A stretch of DNA of 64,000 nucleotides from an uncultured Porphyromonadaceae bacterium (GCA_900546365.1 URCF01000001.1:186001-250000), one strand, 5' to 3'. Shown: positions 42,858 through 51,800, counted from the first letter of the stretch. Notes: generated by a model not told the origin, from the letters alone. A program made the numbers and translations.

Positions 42858-44012
42858 TTAAAGCACCTTGGTGTATAGTTCTACGATATCCTCAAGGGTC
42901 ACCTCGCGGGGATTGCCCGGTGTGCAGACATCTTCAATGGCCTGTTGTGACAACGCCGGTATATCGGCGGCGGTTATGCCAAGCTCACTTAGATGTTGGG
43001 GAATGCCAACTTCTACGGCAAGTGCTTTCACCGCATCGCAAGCTGCTTGCGATGCCTCTTCCTTGCTCATTCCTGTGGTGTCAACCCCCATAGCTTTGGC
43101 TATCTCGGGATACTTGTCCATGCAAGCCGTCATGTTGAATTCCATGACGGTGGGGAGAAGCAATGCGTTTGCCACCCCGTGGGGCACATCAAACAGCGAA
43201 CCCAGCGGATGAGCCATGCCGTGAACCAATCCCAAGCCTACATTTGAGAACGCCATCCCCGCTATATATTGGGCCACGGCCATTCCGTTTCTTGCTTCCT
43301 CGTTGGTCGGTTCCTCAACAGCCGTGGGCAGATACTTGTGTATCATACGTATCGCCTCGATTTCAAACATATCCGACATTTGCCATGCGCCTTTGGTGAT
43401 ATACCCTTCAATAGCGTGGGTCAGAGCGTCCATGCCGGTGGCCGCTGTCAGATTCTTGGGTAGCGAATACATCAATTCTGCATCAATTATCGCCACGGCC
43501 GGTATGTCGTTGGGGTCCACACACACCATCTTCTTCTGCTTGTCTTCGTCTATAATCACGTAGTTGATGGTGGTTTCGGCTGCGGTTCCGGCAGTGGTGG
43601 GGAGTGCTACTATCGGCACACTCTTCTGCTTGGTTGGGGCGCACCCCTCAAGCGAAATTATGTCGGAAAATTCCGGATTGCGGGCCACAATTCCAATCCC
43701 TTTGGCAGTGTCAATGGCCGACCCTCCTCCAATAGCCACTATCACATTGGCCTTGGAAGCCTCAAATGCCTTCAACCCGTCTTTCACATTGGTTACTGTT
43801 GGGTTGGGCTTCACATCGCTGAACACATCGTACTCTATGCCCGCTTTGTCCATCACTTCCGTCACCATGTGGGCAACGCCGAACTTTAGCAATCCTTTGT
43901 CTGTGACCACAAACACTTTCGTTGCGCCCAAGCGTTTCAAAACTTCAGGAAGCTCCTTGCGTGCTCCGGGGCCGAAATACGAAACTTCATTAAGAATAAA
44001 TCGATAACTCAT
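42858..44012 (-). CDS. fucO: Lactaldehyde reductase (iron-containing alcohol dehydrogenase)
   Basis: A 384-residue group III dehydrogenase reducing L-lactaldehyde to propane-1,2-diol in fucose and rhamnose fermentation. It aligns closely with E. coli FucO: FILNEVSYFGPGA at the start, AIGGGSAIDTAKGIGI, PTTAGTAAETTINYVI, KMVCVDPNDIPAVAIIDA, GMDALTHAIEGYITKGAW and the iron-ligand histidines in GLVHGMAHPLGSLFDVPHGVANA. It ends DVCTPGNPREVTLEDIVELY. No other fucose gene is in the window. A general alcohol dehydrogenase is possible but the match favours FucO. Confidence 0.92.
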   Translation of the reverse strand: MSYRFILNEVSYFGPGARKELPEVLKRLGATKVFVVTDKGLLKFGVAHMVTEVMDKAGIEYDVFSDVKPNPTVTNVKDGLKAFEASKANVIVAIGGGSAIDTAKGIGIVARNPEFSDIISLEGCAPTKQKSVPIVALPTTAGTAAETTINYVIIDEDKQKKMVCVDPNDIPAVAIIDAELMYSLPKNLTAATGMDALTHAIEGYITKGAWQMSDMFEIEAIRMIHKYLPTAVEEPTNEEARNGMAVAQYIAGMAFSNVGLGLVHGMAHPLGSLFDVPHGVANALLLPTVMEFNMTACMDKYPEIAKAMGVDTTGMSKEEASQAACDAVKALAVEVGIPQHLSELGITAADIPALSQQAIEDVCTPGNPREVTLEDIVELYTKVL

Positions 44013-44049
44013 ATTGGTATAGATAAAAAATTAGATAGTTAGAAACAGC

Positions 44050-44080
44050 AGGGGCGGTCTATCTACTGATGGCCGCCCCT
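44050..44080 (-). terminator. Terminator of the NagB-like/PIG-L gene
   Basis: Perfect 8-bp stem AGGGGCGG/CCGCCCCT (44050-44057 and 44073-44080), 20 nt past the stop on the minus strand; CTGTTTCTAAC follows, so the T-run is weak. It lies before the fucO start. Confidence 0.65.
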
Positions 44081-44100
44081 GAAGTGTAGGTTGCACTTTA

Positions 44101-46083
44101 TCAATCGGTGATAGGATGATATTGTACAAATGCCTCTATAGCCTCGTAGGAAGCGAGACCGAGCTTTTCATACAGGCTTGCAGTGGCGCGGTTGCGCTCC
44201 TCGGCACGCTGCCAGAACAGGCGGTCGTCATCACCAAGGAACGGAGCGTTTTCCATCTGGCTCTGGTGCTTGAGGATAGAGTTGCGCTTGAAGCGGAGTT
44301 CCTCAGGGGAGATGGGCACAGCCATTTCAATGTGGTCAATTTCCCATTCTGCCCATGCACCGCGATACATCCAGATACGGCAATCGTTCATCCACTCTTC
44401 GTTGCGCAGTTCGTACAGTGCGGCGAGCACAGCATCGGTGCACACTCTATGGGTGCCGTGGGGATCGGCGAGGTCGCCGGCCACGAATATTTCGTGGGGT
44501 TTCACATCCTCAAGAAGTTTCTTGACAATGTTGATGTCGGCTTCCGAGAGGTCGCCTTTCTTGATTGTGCCTGTTTCGTAGAAGGGGAGACGGAGAAAAT
44601 GGATGTTGTCGTGCTTCACTCCGATGTAGTGGCAGGCGATAGTGGCTTCAGCCTGGCGGATCATGGTCTTGATCTCGCGGATGTCAGCTGTATCCATCTC
44701 ACCGGCTTTTTTCTGCATCACGAAGCTGCCAACCTCCTTTGAAAGAGTTTCATACCCCTCGGTGTTGAATTTGAACATCGGAGCAATCTTGTCCATCATC
44801 AGGAAGTAGCGCATCATATCTTCATCGCCTACGGCAATATTGCCCGAAGTTTCGTATGCCACATGCACATCGTGCTTCTGGTCAACGAGGCGTTTGAGTG
44901 TGCCGCCCATCGAGATTACATCGTCATCGGGGTGGGGAGAGAACACAATCACGCGCTTGGGATACGGATTGGCACGCTCGGGACGGTAGGTGTCGTCGGC
45001 GTTTGGTTTGCCGCCGGGCCAGCCGGTGATGGTGTGCTGCAGGTCGTTGAATATTTTGATGTTCACATTGTAAGCGGAACCATAGAGGGCAAGGAGTTCG
45101 CCGAGACCCCAGTCATTGTAGTCTTTGTCGGTGAGTTTGAGGATAGGCTTGCCGGTCATGTCGCAGAGCCAAACGATGGCGCGGCGGATGAGCTTGTCGT
45201 TCCATTCGCACGAAGTCACCTTCCAAGGCTGCGAAATTCTTGTCAGGCTCTCTGCTGCGGGGAGGTCAACCACCACTTTGGCGTGGGGATGATTCTGCAG
45301 GAACGAGGAGGGAACCATAGGTGATGCAGGTTCTTCCACTGTCTTTTTAATGATGGCTGCACGGTTTTCGCCCCATGCCATGGTGACGATGCGTTTGGCC
45401 GACAGGAGGTTGGCGATGCCGAGTGTGATGGCTGTTGTGGGAGCGTTTTCGCAGTTGAATTCGGATGCGATGCTGTGGCGTGCCTCACTGCTGAGTAGCA
45501 CAAGACGGCAGAACGAAGAAGCAGCAGAGCCCGGTTCGTTGAAAGCGAGAGAGCCGGTAGCACCGATTTCGCAGATGGTGAGGTCTATGCCGCCCTCATC
45601 CTCAATTGATTTTTCGTATGCCTTGCATGTCTCGTACATGTTTTCTTTAGTGACAGCATTGTCAATGGTGCGGATGTTCTCCGGCTTGATGTTCACATGG
45701 TCAAGGAGCACATCTTTCAAGCGTTTGAGTGTGCTCGGGCCTTCCGGAATGAGTGGGAAAAACTCGCTGATGTTGTAAACAATCACGTTTGAAAAATCCA
45801 CCAACCCTTTTTTGTAAAGGTTGATAAGAGCTGCGTATGCGCTGTGGGTGCTCAGTCCGCTACCGAGAGCGAGCACGCATTTGCCTTTCTGCTCAACGCT
45901 GCGTTTGATGTTTTTTGCTATCTGTGCGGCAACATATTCGCTGCCATCGGGCACGGTTTCAAAAATACGGGTGTAAACCTTTTCATCGCGGGTCAGTGCG
46001 GCCAGCTCTATCTCACCCTGAGGGTCATAGTAGCGGCGCGGAATGCGATCCAGCTTGATTTGTGAACTTAAATTGGTTTTCAT
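44101..46083 (-). CDS. Fusion of a NagB-like (glucosamine-6-phosphate deaminase-related) domain with a PIG-L family deacetylase domain
   Basis: A 660-residue two-domain protein, of the type annotated in Bacteroides as glucosamine-6-phosphate deaminase-like. Residues 40-300 match the NagB fold: GSGLSTHSAYAALINLYKKG, VIVYNISEFFPL, ICEIGATGSLAFNEPGS. The deaminase catalytic residues are changed: NMDEY is NISEF (Ser106 for the Asp), and GPDGHIAFNEP is GATGSLAFNEP (Thr176 for Asp, Ser178 for His). Residues 375-600 are a PIG-L deacetylase domain with intact zinc motifs SPHPDDDVISMGG (His384) and DPHGTH. Deacetylation of a GlcNAc-type substrate is plausible; deaminase activity is doubtful. It diverges from canonical nagB. 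Confidence 0.9.
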   Translation of the reverse strand: MKTNLSSQIKLDRIPRRYYDPQGEIELAALTRDEKVYTRIFETVPDGSEYVAAQIAKNIKRSVEQKGKCVLALGSGLSTHSAYAALINLYKKGLVDFSNVIVYNISEFFPLIPEGPSTLKRLKDVLLDHVNIKPENIRTIDNAVTKENMYETCKAYEKSIEDEGGIDLTICEIGATGSLAFNEPGSAASSFCRLVLLSSEARHSIASEFNCENAPTTAITLGIANLLSAKRIVTMAWGENRAAIIKKTVEEPASPMVPSSFLQNHPHAKVVVDLPAAESLTRISQPWKVTSCEWNDKLIRRAIVWLCDMTGKPILKLTDKDYNDWGLGELLALYGSAYNVNIKIFNDLQHTITGWPGGKPNADDTYRPERANPYPKRVIVFSPHPDDDVISMGGTLKRLVDQKHDVHVAYETSGNIAVGDEDMMRYFLMMDKIAPMFKFNTEGYETLSKEVGSFVMQKKAGEMDTADIREIKTMIRQAEATIACHYIGVKHDNIHFLRLPFYETGTIKKGDLSEADINIVKKLLEDVKPHEIFVAGDLADPHGTHRVCTDAVLAALYELRNEEWMNDCRIWMYRGAWAEWEIDHIEMAVPISPEELRFKRNSILKHQSQMENAPFLGDDDRLFWQRAEERNRATASLYEKLGLASYEAIEAFVQYHPITD

Positions 46084-46121
46084 ATAGGTACGGTATGATA
46101 TTGGTTACGGTTACTTGCACA

Positions 46122-46151
46122 CAAAGTTACACAGAATTTAATTAATTGCAA
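46122..46151 (-). promoter_or_regulatory. Promoter of the NagB-like/PIG-L gene
   Basis: Minus-strand TTG (46151-46149), 19-nt spacer, TAACTTTG (46129-46122). The ATG at 46083 is 38 nt downstream. Confidence 0.68.
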
Positions 46152-46210
46152 CATCTATTTTATCAAAAATTCATCGGATTTCCAATACTGATTTTTGAGC
46201 GTCTTAAAAT

Positions 46211-46242
46211 TTTGCATATAAGCGGGTTTATTATTATTTTTG
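46211..46242 (+). promoter_or_regulatory. Promoter of nagB
   Basis: TTTG (46211-46214), 20-nt spacer, TATTTTTG (46235-46242). The nagB ATG at 46279 is 36 nt downstream. Confidence 0.7.
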
Positions 46243-46278
46243 TGGTCACCAATACCTATAACCAAATTTTGCACAGCA

Positions 46279-47088
46279 ATGAGACTCATCATCGAACCTG
46301 ACTACGACACCGTTAGCCGGTGGGCTGCATGCTATGTGGCAGCGCGTATCAATGAAGCTAAACCAACTCCCGAGCATCCTTTCGTGCTGGGTTGCCCCAC
46401 CGGCAGCTCCCCCCTTGGAATGTATCGCCATCTCATCAAGCTCAACAAGGAGGGCAAAGTGTCGTTCAAAAACGTTGTTACTTTCAACATGGACGAATAT
46501 TGCGGTATCCCCCGCGACCACGAGCAGAGCTACTACACTTTCATGTGGACCAATTTCTTCAACCAGATTGACATCCTCCCTGAAAATGTGAATATCCTCA
46601 ACGGCAACGCTGAGAATCCTCTTGAGGAGTGCGCCCGATACGAGGAGAAAATCAAGAGCTACGGTGGCATCGACCTGTTCCTCGGAGGTGTTGGCCCCGA
46701 CGGTCATATCGCATTCAATGAACCCGGCTCGTCGCTCACTTCCAAAACCCGCATGAAAACTCTCACCCGCGACACTATCATCGCCAACTCGCGCTTCTTT
46801 GACAATAATGTTGACCTCGTGCCGAAAACCGCTCTCACTGTTGGCGTGGGCACCATCATGGCTGCCAAAAGTGTGCTCCTGATTGTCAATGGCCATAACA
46901 AGGCCCGTGCGCTTCGTCACGGTGTGGAAGGTGGCATCAGCCAGATGTGGACCATCTCCGCTCTCCAGATGCACCCCAAAGCCCTCATTGTGGCTGACGA
47001 CGCTGCTTGTGAGGAGCTGAAAGTTGGCACCTACCGCTATTTCAAAGATATTGAAAGCGCTAACCTCAACCCTGACACACAACTTTAA
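46279..47088 (+). CDS. nagB: Glucosamine-6-phosphate deaminase
   Basis: A 269-residue enzyme converting glucosamine 6-phosphate to fructose 6-phosphate and ammonia. It begins MRLIIEPDYDTVSRWAACYV and has the phosphate loop LGCPTGSSPLGMYRHL, the active-site strands VTFNMDEYCGIPRDHEQSYY and GGVGPDGHIAFNEPGSSLTS with all catalytic Asp, His and Glu present, and the C-terminal allosteric-type region. The ATG at 46279 is chosen over an upstream in-frame codon at 46240 because the family starts here. A long frame antisense to it is a shadow. Confidence 0.97.
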   Translation: MRLIIEPDYDTVSRWAACYVAARINEAKPTPEHPFVLGCPTGSSPLGMYRHLIKLNKEGKVSFKNVVTFNMDEYCGIPRDHEQSYYTFMWTNFFNQIDILPENVNILNGNAENPLEECARYEEKIKSYGGIDLFLGGVGPDGHIAFNEPGSSLTSKTRMKTLTRDTIIANSRFFDNNVDLVPKTALTVGVGTIMAAKSVLLIVNGHNKARALRHGVEGGISQMWTISALQMHPKALIVADDAACEELKVGTYRYFKDIESANLNPDTQL

Positions 47089-47115
47089 TTTACCAATATT
47101 TAATTCATTGACAAG

Positions 47116-47147
47116 CGGGGCCGTGTTCACAATCGAACACGGCCCCG
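47116..47147. terminator. Bidirectional terminator between nagB and the MBL-fold operon
   Basis: A perfect 13-bp stem CGGGGCCGTGTTC/GAACACGGCCCCG with a 6-nt loop, followed by TAAATTTTTG on the plus strand. It sits between two convergent stops. Confidence 0.9.
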
Positions 47148-47168
47148 TAAATTTTTGTCAATAATGTG

Positions 47169-47894
47169 TCACACTTTGCCCAGCTCTATTGATTCACCGG
47201 GTTCGTGCAGGCAATGGCAGCTGGTGGTTGCGGGTGCGTAGTCGGCGAAATCGCATGCTTTTCTGTAGTCACCGTTGAAATGCATCGGGAAGAAATCTTT
47301 CACGGCTATCTTCTGCAGGAAGATTCTCGCTCCGCGGGCCATATCTGAGCCAAGACGGGTGTCAACAGGGAAAAACGCAATGTCCAGAGCAGGCACTTCG
47401 GAAGCTATGCGGTTGACAATCACATTGTACTCCTCATCGGCTTTCTCCACCTCCTTGAAGGAGGCTTCGTCCTGCCAGTGCCAGTCGTTGAGGTCGCCGG
47501 CGTGGAATATGGTCTCTTTGGTGCCGGTGGTCACATAGAAGCTCACCCCTTTGTCGGTGCTGGGATAGGCTTTCACGCTCACACCGCCTGGAAGACCTTC
47601 AACATAGTCGCCCGCGCTCATCCCTTGCACGGCAAGAGTGGAGGGTATATCCTTGGCCGGGATGTCGTTGCTCAGCACATACACACGCTTATGGTTCTGA
47701 GCTATCTCATACACTGATTTATTGTAATGGTCGGGATGATTGTGTGTGGCCAGAAAAATAACCGGTTTGTCAGGATTCTGATCCAATATGCGGTGCAGTG
47801 CGTGAGAGGGGTCGCGCACATAGTCAAACACCAGAATCACCTCGTCGGTGGTTACTGCGAAGGAGCTGTGCTCCAAATACGTTACTCTGTTCAT
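47169..47894 (-). CDS. MBL-fold metallohydrolase, L-ascorbate lactonase/UlaG-like type
   Basis: A 241-residue metallo-beta-lactamase-fold protein, begins MNRVTYLEHSSFAVTTDEVILVFDY. The first metal motif is ATHNHPDHYNK (HxHxDH), with later ligands in IFHAGDLNDWHW and FPMHFNGDY. This layout resembles the beta-lactamase-like proteins related to UlaG/UPF0173, whose substrates vary. Last gene in a run behind the S9 peptidase, 11 nt after the other MBL gene. Confidence 0.85.
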   Translation of the reverse strand: MNRVTYLEHSSFAVTTDEVILVFDYVRDPSHALHRILDQNPDKPVIFLATHNHPDHYNKSVYEIAQNHKRVYVLSNDIPAKDIPSTLAVQGMSAGDYVEGLPGGVSVKAYPSTDKGVSFYVTTGTKETIFHAGDLNDWHWQDEASFKEVEKADEEYNVIVNRIASEVPALDIAFFPVDTRLGSDMARGARIFLQKIAVKDFFPMHFNGDYRKACDFADYAPATTSCHCLHEPGESIELGKV

Positions 47895-47905
47895 AATATG
47901 ATATG

Positions 47906-48673
47906 TTATAAATCTATGCTAAGGCCATCAGTGGCAATGGTCACCCCTTCGGGAAGCATGCGGCTTACTTCGGCGTGAAGCCCCATGTCGTGGCTCAGGT
48001 GGGTGAGATATGCTCTCTTGGGCTTTACTTCATTTATAACACTCATACAGTCGTGTAGGTTCATATGGGTGGGGTGCTCTTTGATTCTCAGCGCGTTTAT
48101 CACCAAGGTGTCAAGTCCCCTGAGTTTTTCCATTGTATGCTGCGGGATACTCTTTGCATCTGTGATATAGGCAAATTTTCCAATGCGGAATCCTAATATC
48201 GGCAATTCACCGTGCATCACTTCAAGCGGCTCCACATCTATTCCGGCGGCCTTGAAGTTGCCGTTCCCCACCGCATGCAGATTAAAGGTGGGCACTCTGT
48301 CGGGATGCGCGGGATGAATGCTGTAGGGCATGCGGGTGGCGAGGTCGTGAGCCACATCCTTGCGGCAATACACATCCATGCCGTGGTGGGTGTAGCAGTA
48401 CGGCCGGAGATCGTCCATGCCTCCCACGTAGTCGTAGTGGCTGTGTGTCACCAGCACGGCATCTATGTCGGGAGCACCCAAGTCAATAATCTGCTTGCGG
48501 AAATCCGGCCCGCAATCTATCAGCAGGCTTTTGCCGCCGATATGAAGCAAAGCCGAGCAACGCAACCGCTTGTCGCGCTGGTCAACCGAGCGGCATACAT
48601 CGCAGTTGCACCCAATCTGTGGCACTCCTGTGGATGTGCCGGTGCCAAGAAATATCAATCGGTCTTGTGTCAT
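47906..48673 (-). CDS. PhnP-like MBL-fold metallohydrolase with an altered metal motif
   Basis: A 255-residue MBL-fold protein with FLGTGTSTGVPQIGCNCDVCRS at the start, as in PhnP-type phosphodiesterases, including the zinc-binding-like Cys pair. The metal motif reads VTHSHYDYVGGMDDLRPY: the last His of HxHxDH is Tyr (codon TAC where CAC is expected). Other ligands appear present: MHGELP, YITDAKSIP, and LTHLSHDMGLH. It could be a one-base mutation that weakens one metal site. The ATG overlaps the stop of the upstream lipoprotein gene by four bases. Confidence 0.86.
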   Translation of the reverse strand: MTQDRLIFLGTGTSTGVPQIGCNCDVCRSVDQRDKRLRCSALLHIGGKSLLIDCGPDFRKQIIDLGAPDIDAVLVTHSHYDYVGGMDDLRPYCYTHHGMDVYCRKDVAHDLATRMPYSIHPAHPDRVPTFNLHAVGNGNFKAAGIDVEPLEVMHGELPILGFRIGKFAYITDAKSIPQHTMEKLRGLDTLVINALRIKEHPTHMNLHDCMSVINEVKPKRAYLTHLSHDMGLHAEVSRMLPEGVTIATDGLSIDL

Positions 48674-49617
48674 TGTCTGAACGATCTCAACAGTCCGTCT
48701 TCAAATATAAGGTATTTGCCGTTTTCGTAGCTCCACACTTCACGCAACACACTATAGCCGGCACGGCGGTCGATGTTGTCGGGAGCACCGAGCGACAATC
48801 TGCATTCGTCGCGGGTCATATCCTCTTTTACTGTGCCGTTGACTATGTGGCGCCACACCTCATCGTTGATGTTTGGGTAGCGTGTCCTGGGATTGGACAG
48901 CGAGAAAAGGGAAGCGAAATTCCTCGGTGCTTTAAGGTCTCGACCCACCGACATGAACAGGTGAAATCTGACTCCATCCTCATCTTTAAGCACCAGAAGC
49001 ACCGGATAGAATGATGATCCGGGTAGCACATCAACCACAGTGGCTTTCACATATTTCTTGCCGGTCTTAGCTTCGTTCTGCTCATCGTAGCGGTCCCGTG
49101 ACAACAAATAGTATGTGGCACCGGCCATCTTCTTCTTCACGGCTTCCACCACGCTCAGCTCTATTGTAAGCGGAATCTCCACTTCGCTGCGCTTCGCCAC
49201 TTCTGCCATCGGCGCATCCATCCTGTAGGCCACAGTGACACCATCAGGAGTCATGAATCGCAGCTGTGCCACAGATTCGCCGGTTATGGATGTAACATCC
49301 TCGCTTCCTATATATGTGAGCGTTTCTCCTTTGAGATTTTTCTCTTTCCCGGCTTCCGGGCCAAGGAGCATGGCCAACTTATTGTCGGTTACCAGCAGCT
49401 GTTTGCCCGGAGTCCACTCTCCAAGCTTTTCGTGCCGCACATCGTCAAGATAGTGCTGCTCCGGCGTGGTGGTTACATTCTGCTTCTTCAGGTCGGAAGA
49501 GTCGATTTTGGGTGTGCTCTCCACCCCTGTGAAGCATGCGCTCAGCGCGCCGGCCATCAGTAGATATGATGACCAACGCGCTGATTTCGCCAATAGTTTC
49601 AATGCTCTGATTGTCAC
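48670..49617 (-). CDS. Lipoprotein of unknown function with a BamE-like C-terminal segment
   Basis: A 315-residue protein that I do not recognise as a named family. The signal has lipobox LSAC (LMAGALSACFTG). The middle is mixed alpha/beta with strands such as TLTYIGSEDV, VTVAYRMDAP, YYLLSRDRYDEQ and KYVKATVVDVLPGSSFYPVLLVLKDEDGV. The last 60 residues (GTVKEDMTRDECRLSLGAPDN then VLREVWSYENGKYLIFEDGLL) resemble the SmpA/OmlA-BamE fold, in which MT..E...LG.P is common. It overlaps both neighbours by four bases (S9 peptidase before, PhnP-like after). A role in envelope processes is inferred only from the lipobox and the BamE resemblance. Confidence 0.72.
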   Translation of the reverse strand: MTIRALKLLAKSARWSSYLLMAGALSACFTGVESTPKIDSSDLKKQNVTTTPEQHYLDDVRHEKLGEWTPGKQLLVTDNKLAMLLGPEAGKEKNLKGETLTYIGSEDVTSITGESVAQLRFMTPDGVTVAYRMDAPMAEVAKRSEVEIPLTIELSVVEAVKKKMAGATYYLLSRDRYDEQNEAKTGKKYVKATVVDVLPGSSFYPVLLVLKDEDGVRFHLFMSVGRDLKAPRNFASLFSLSNPRTRYPNINDEVWRHIVNGTVKEDMTRDECRLSLGAPDNIDRRAGYSVLREVWSYENGKYLIFEDGLLRSFRQ

Positions 49618-51737
49618 TTTTCTGTTTTAGGGGTCAGCCCCATGTTGTAGAATATGAACGAATACAGATCGGTGTATTCATCTATTACTTTGCTCATAGG
49701 TTTGCCTGCTCCATGACCGGCGTTGCTGTCAATCCTGATGAGTTTGGGAGCGTCACCGGTGTTGGATGCCTGAAGCTGGGCGGCGTACTTGAAGGAGTGT
49801 GCCGGCACAACGCGGTCATCATGGTCGGCGGTAGTCACCAAGATTGCGGGGTAGGGAGTACCGTCGTTCTTGATGTTGTGGAGCGGTGAGTAGCCGAGCA
49901 GGTAGTCGGCCATATCCTTGCTGTCGGCACTTGTGCCGTAGTCCGAGGCCCAGTTCCATCCTATGGTGAAGTTGTGATAGCGCATCATATCCATCACACC
50001 GACACGGGGAATAGCCACCTTGAACAGGTCGGGACGCATATTCACTGTGGCACCAACCAGCAATCCGCCGTTGCTTCCACCCTCGATTGACATATATTCA
50101 GGTGAGCTCCATCCTTCATTAATCATATATTCGGCGGCGGCAATGAAGTCGTTGAACACGTTCAGCTTGTTCATCTTGGTGCCGGCGGAGTGCCAAGCCT
50201 CGCCATACTCCGAGCCGCCGCGAAGCGATGCCTGTGCGTAGATGCCGCCGTTTTCAAGCCACAACATTCTGTTGGGGGTAAACCCGGGTGTGAGCGATAC
50301 GTTGAAGCCGCCGTAGCCGTAAAGATACACCGGATTCTTCCCGTTCTTTTCCAGTCCTTTCTTGTAGGTAAGGAACATCGGAACTTTTGTGCCATCCTTG
50401 GAGGTGTAGAACACCTGCTCGGTCACATAATCATCGAAGTTCACGCCTTCCACATCGGCTTGTTTCACGAGTGTGCTCTTGCCGGAATCAAGATCGTAGC
50501 TGTAAACGGCTGAGGGATATACAAAAGATGTGAAGGTGTAGAACACCTCTTTCTCTCCCTTGTCGCTTGACACTGAGGCTGTGCCGAAGGTGGGCAGTTC
50601 TATCTCGCGCACCTGGCTGCCATCAAGATTGTGAACATAAAGGTGTGTGGCGGCATCCTTCTCATAACTGAGTATCAGCTTGTCGTCGGCAAATTGTGCG
50701 GATGTGAGCACATTCTTCTGTTCGGGCACAATTTCTGTCCATACCGAAGGTGATTTGATATCAATGGCCACAAGGCGATTGTTGGGAGCTCCTTTTGATG
50801 TGAGCAGATATATCTTGCCGTTTGCCACACCGACAGGTTCTACGGTGTAGTCCTGCGACGGTTCTATCATATTCCATCCCGAATTGGTTTTCAAATCCTT
50901 GAACATCAATCCATCGCCGATGCCTGCTCCTCCGGTGCTCACAAACAGGAGGCCGGACCCTTCGGGCACGTAGGCCGAATGGAAATGAAGCGGATTTTCA
51001 GGATCCTCATAAGCCAGCTTATCCTCGCTCTGCGGAGTACCGATGGCGTGATAATATATCTGGTGGTTCTCATTGGCGTTGCTGAACTCTTTGCCGGCTT
51101 CGGGGCGGGGGTATGCGCTGTAGAAAAATCCGTTGCCGTGCCATGAAGCACCTGTGAATTTGGCCCATTCCACATGGTCGCTCAAAAGATTCTTGGTGGC
51201 GGTGTCCATCACATATATTTCGGTCCAGTCGGAACCGTTGCGCGAAATGGTATAGGCAGTGTATTTGCCATCAGGAGAAGGGAATACGCCCGTCAAAGCC
51301 ACGGTGCCGTTGTCCGACAGCTTGTTGGGGTCAAGAAACACCTCCGGCGTGCCGCCGAGAGAGTCCACTCTGTACAGTACCGACTGATTCTGCAATCCGT
51401 TGTTCTCATAATAATAATATTTGCCATCCTTATGCTTCGAGGGCATTCCGGATTTTTTGAAGTCGTTAAGCTCAGTGAGCCTTTTGCGGATATTTTCACG
51501 ATACGGAATCTTGCTCAGATAAGCATTGGTCACCTCATTTTCCGCCTTGACCCAAGCGAGAGTGGCTTCTGCGGTATCATTTTCCAGCGGTCGGTATTTG
51601 TCCGCCACTTCAGTGCCGAAATAATTATCCACTGTGCCATCTTTAGGCGCTTGAGGGTATTCAAGTTTCTGCTGTGAGCAAGAACACAATACCCCGGCTG
51701 TAGTCATAATCAGTAAGGATTTAGGGCTGATTTGCAT
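49614..51737 (-). CDS. Prolyl oligopeptidase family (S9A) serine peptidase, lipoprotein
   Basis: A 707-residue exported peptidase that should cleave after proline in short peptides. From the ATG at 51737 the signal is MQISPKSLLIMTTAGVLCSC with lipobox VLCSC. A seven-bladed propeller follows (residues 80-430), then the alpha/beta-hydrolase domain with Ser in SIEGGSNGGLLVGA, Asp in TADHDDRVVPAHSFKYAA, and His in DSNAGHGAGKP. The order and motifs match prolyl endopeptidase. Upstream in-frame codons to 51839 lie across the promoter and are rejected. First gene of a four-gene run with a lipoprotein and two MBL proteins. Confidence 0.95.
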   Translation of the reverse strand: MQISPKSLLIMTTAGVLCSCSQQKLEYPQAPKDGTVDNYFGTEVADKYRPLENDTAEATLAWVKAENEVTNAYLSKIPYRENIRKRLTELNDFKKSGMPSKHKDGKYYYYENNGLQNQSVLYRVDSLGGTPEVFLDPNKLSDNGTVALTGVFPSPDGKYTAYTISRNGSDWTEIYVMDTATKNLLSDHVEWAKFTGASWHGNGFFYSAYPRPEAGKEFSNANENHQIYYHAIGTPQSEDKLAYEDPENPLHFHSAYVPEGSGLLFVSTGGAGIGDGLMFKDLKTNSGWNMIEPSQDYTVEPVGVANGKIYLLTSKGAPNNRLVAIDIKSPSVWTEIVPEQKNVLTSAQFADDKLILSYEKDAATHLYVHNLDGSQVREIELPTFGTASVSSDKGEKEVFYTFTSFVYPSAVYSYDLDSGKSTLVKQADVEGVNFDDYVTEQVFYTSKDGTKVPMFLTYKKGLEKNGKNPVYLYGYGGFNVSLTPGFTPNRMLWLENGGIYAQASLRGGSEYGEAWHSAGTKMNKLNVFNDFIAAAEYMINEGWSSPEYMSIEGGSNGGLLVGATVNMRPDLFKVAIPRVGVMDMMRYHNFTIGWNWASDYGTSADSKDMADYLLGYSPLHNIKNDGTPYPAILVTTADHDDRVVPAHSFKYAAQLQASNTGDAPKLIRIDSNAGHGAGKPMSKVIDEYTDLYSFIFYNMGLTPKTEK

Positions 51738-51768
51738 AATCTTTTCAAGAAATGTGTTATTATTTGTG

Positions 51769-51800
51769 CAAAAATACACAAACTTCGTCATTATTCCCAA
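51769..51800 (-). promoter_or_regulatory. Promoter of the S9 peptidase operon
   Basis: Minus-strand TTG (51800-51798), 21-nt spacer, TATTTTTG (51776-51769), 31 nt before the start codon. Confidence 0.68.

Noticed and set aside
46246..47130. A 294-residue frame antisense to nagB
   Set aside because: nagB carries a complete catalytic set; the antisense product lacks any family resemblance or start signals.
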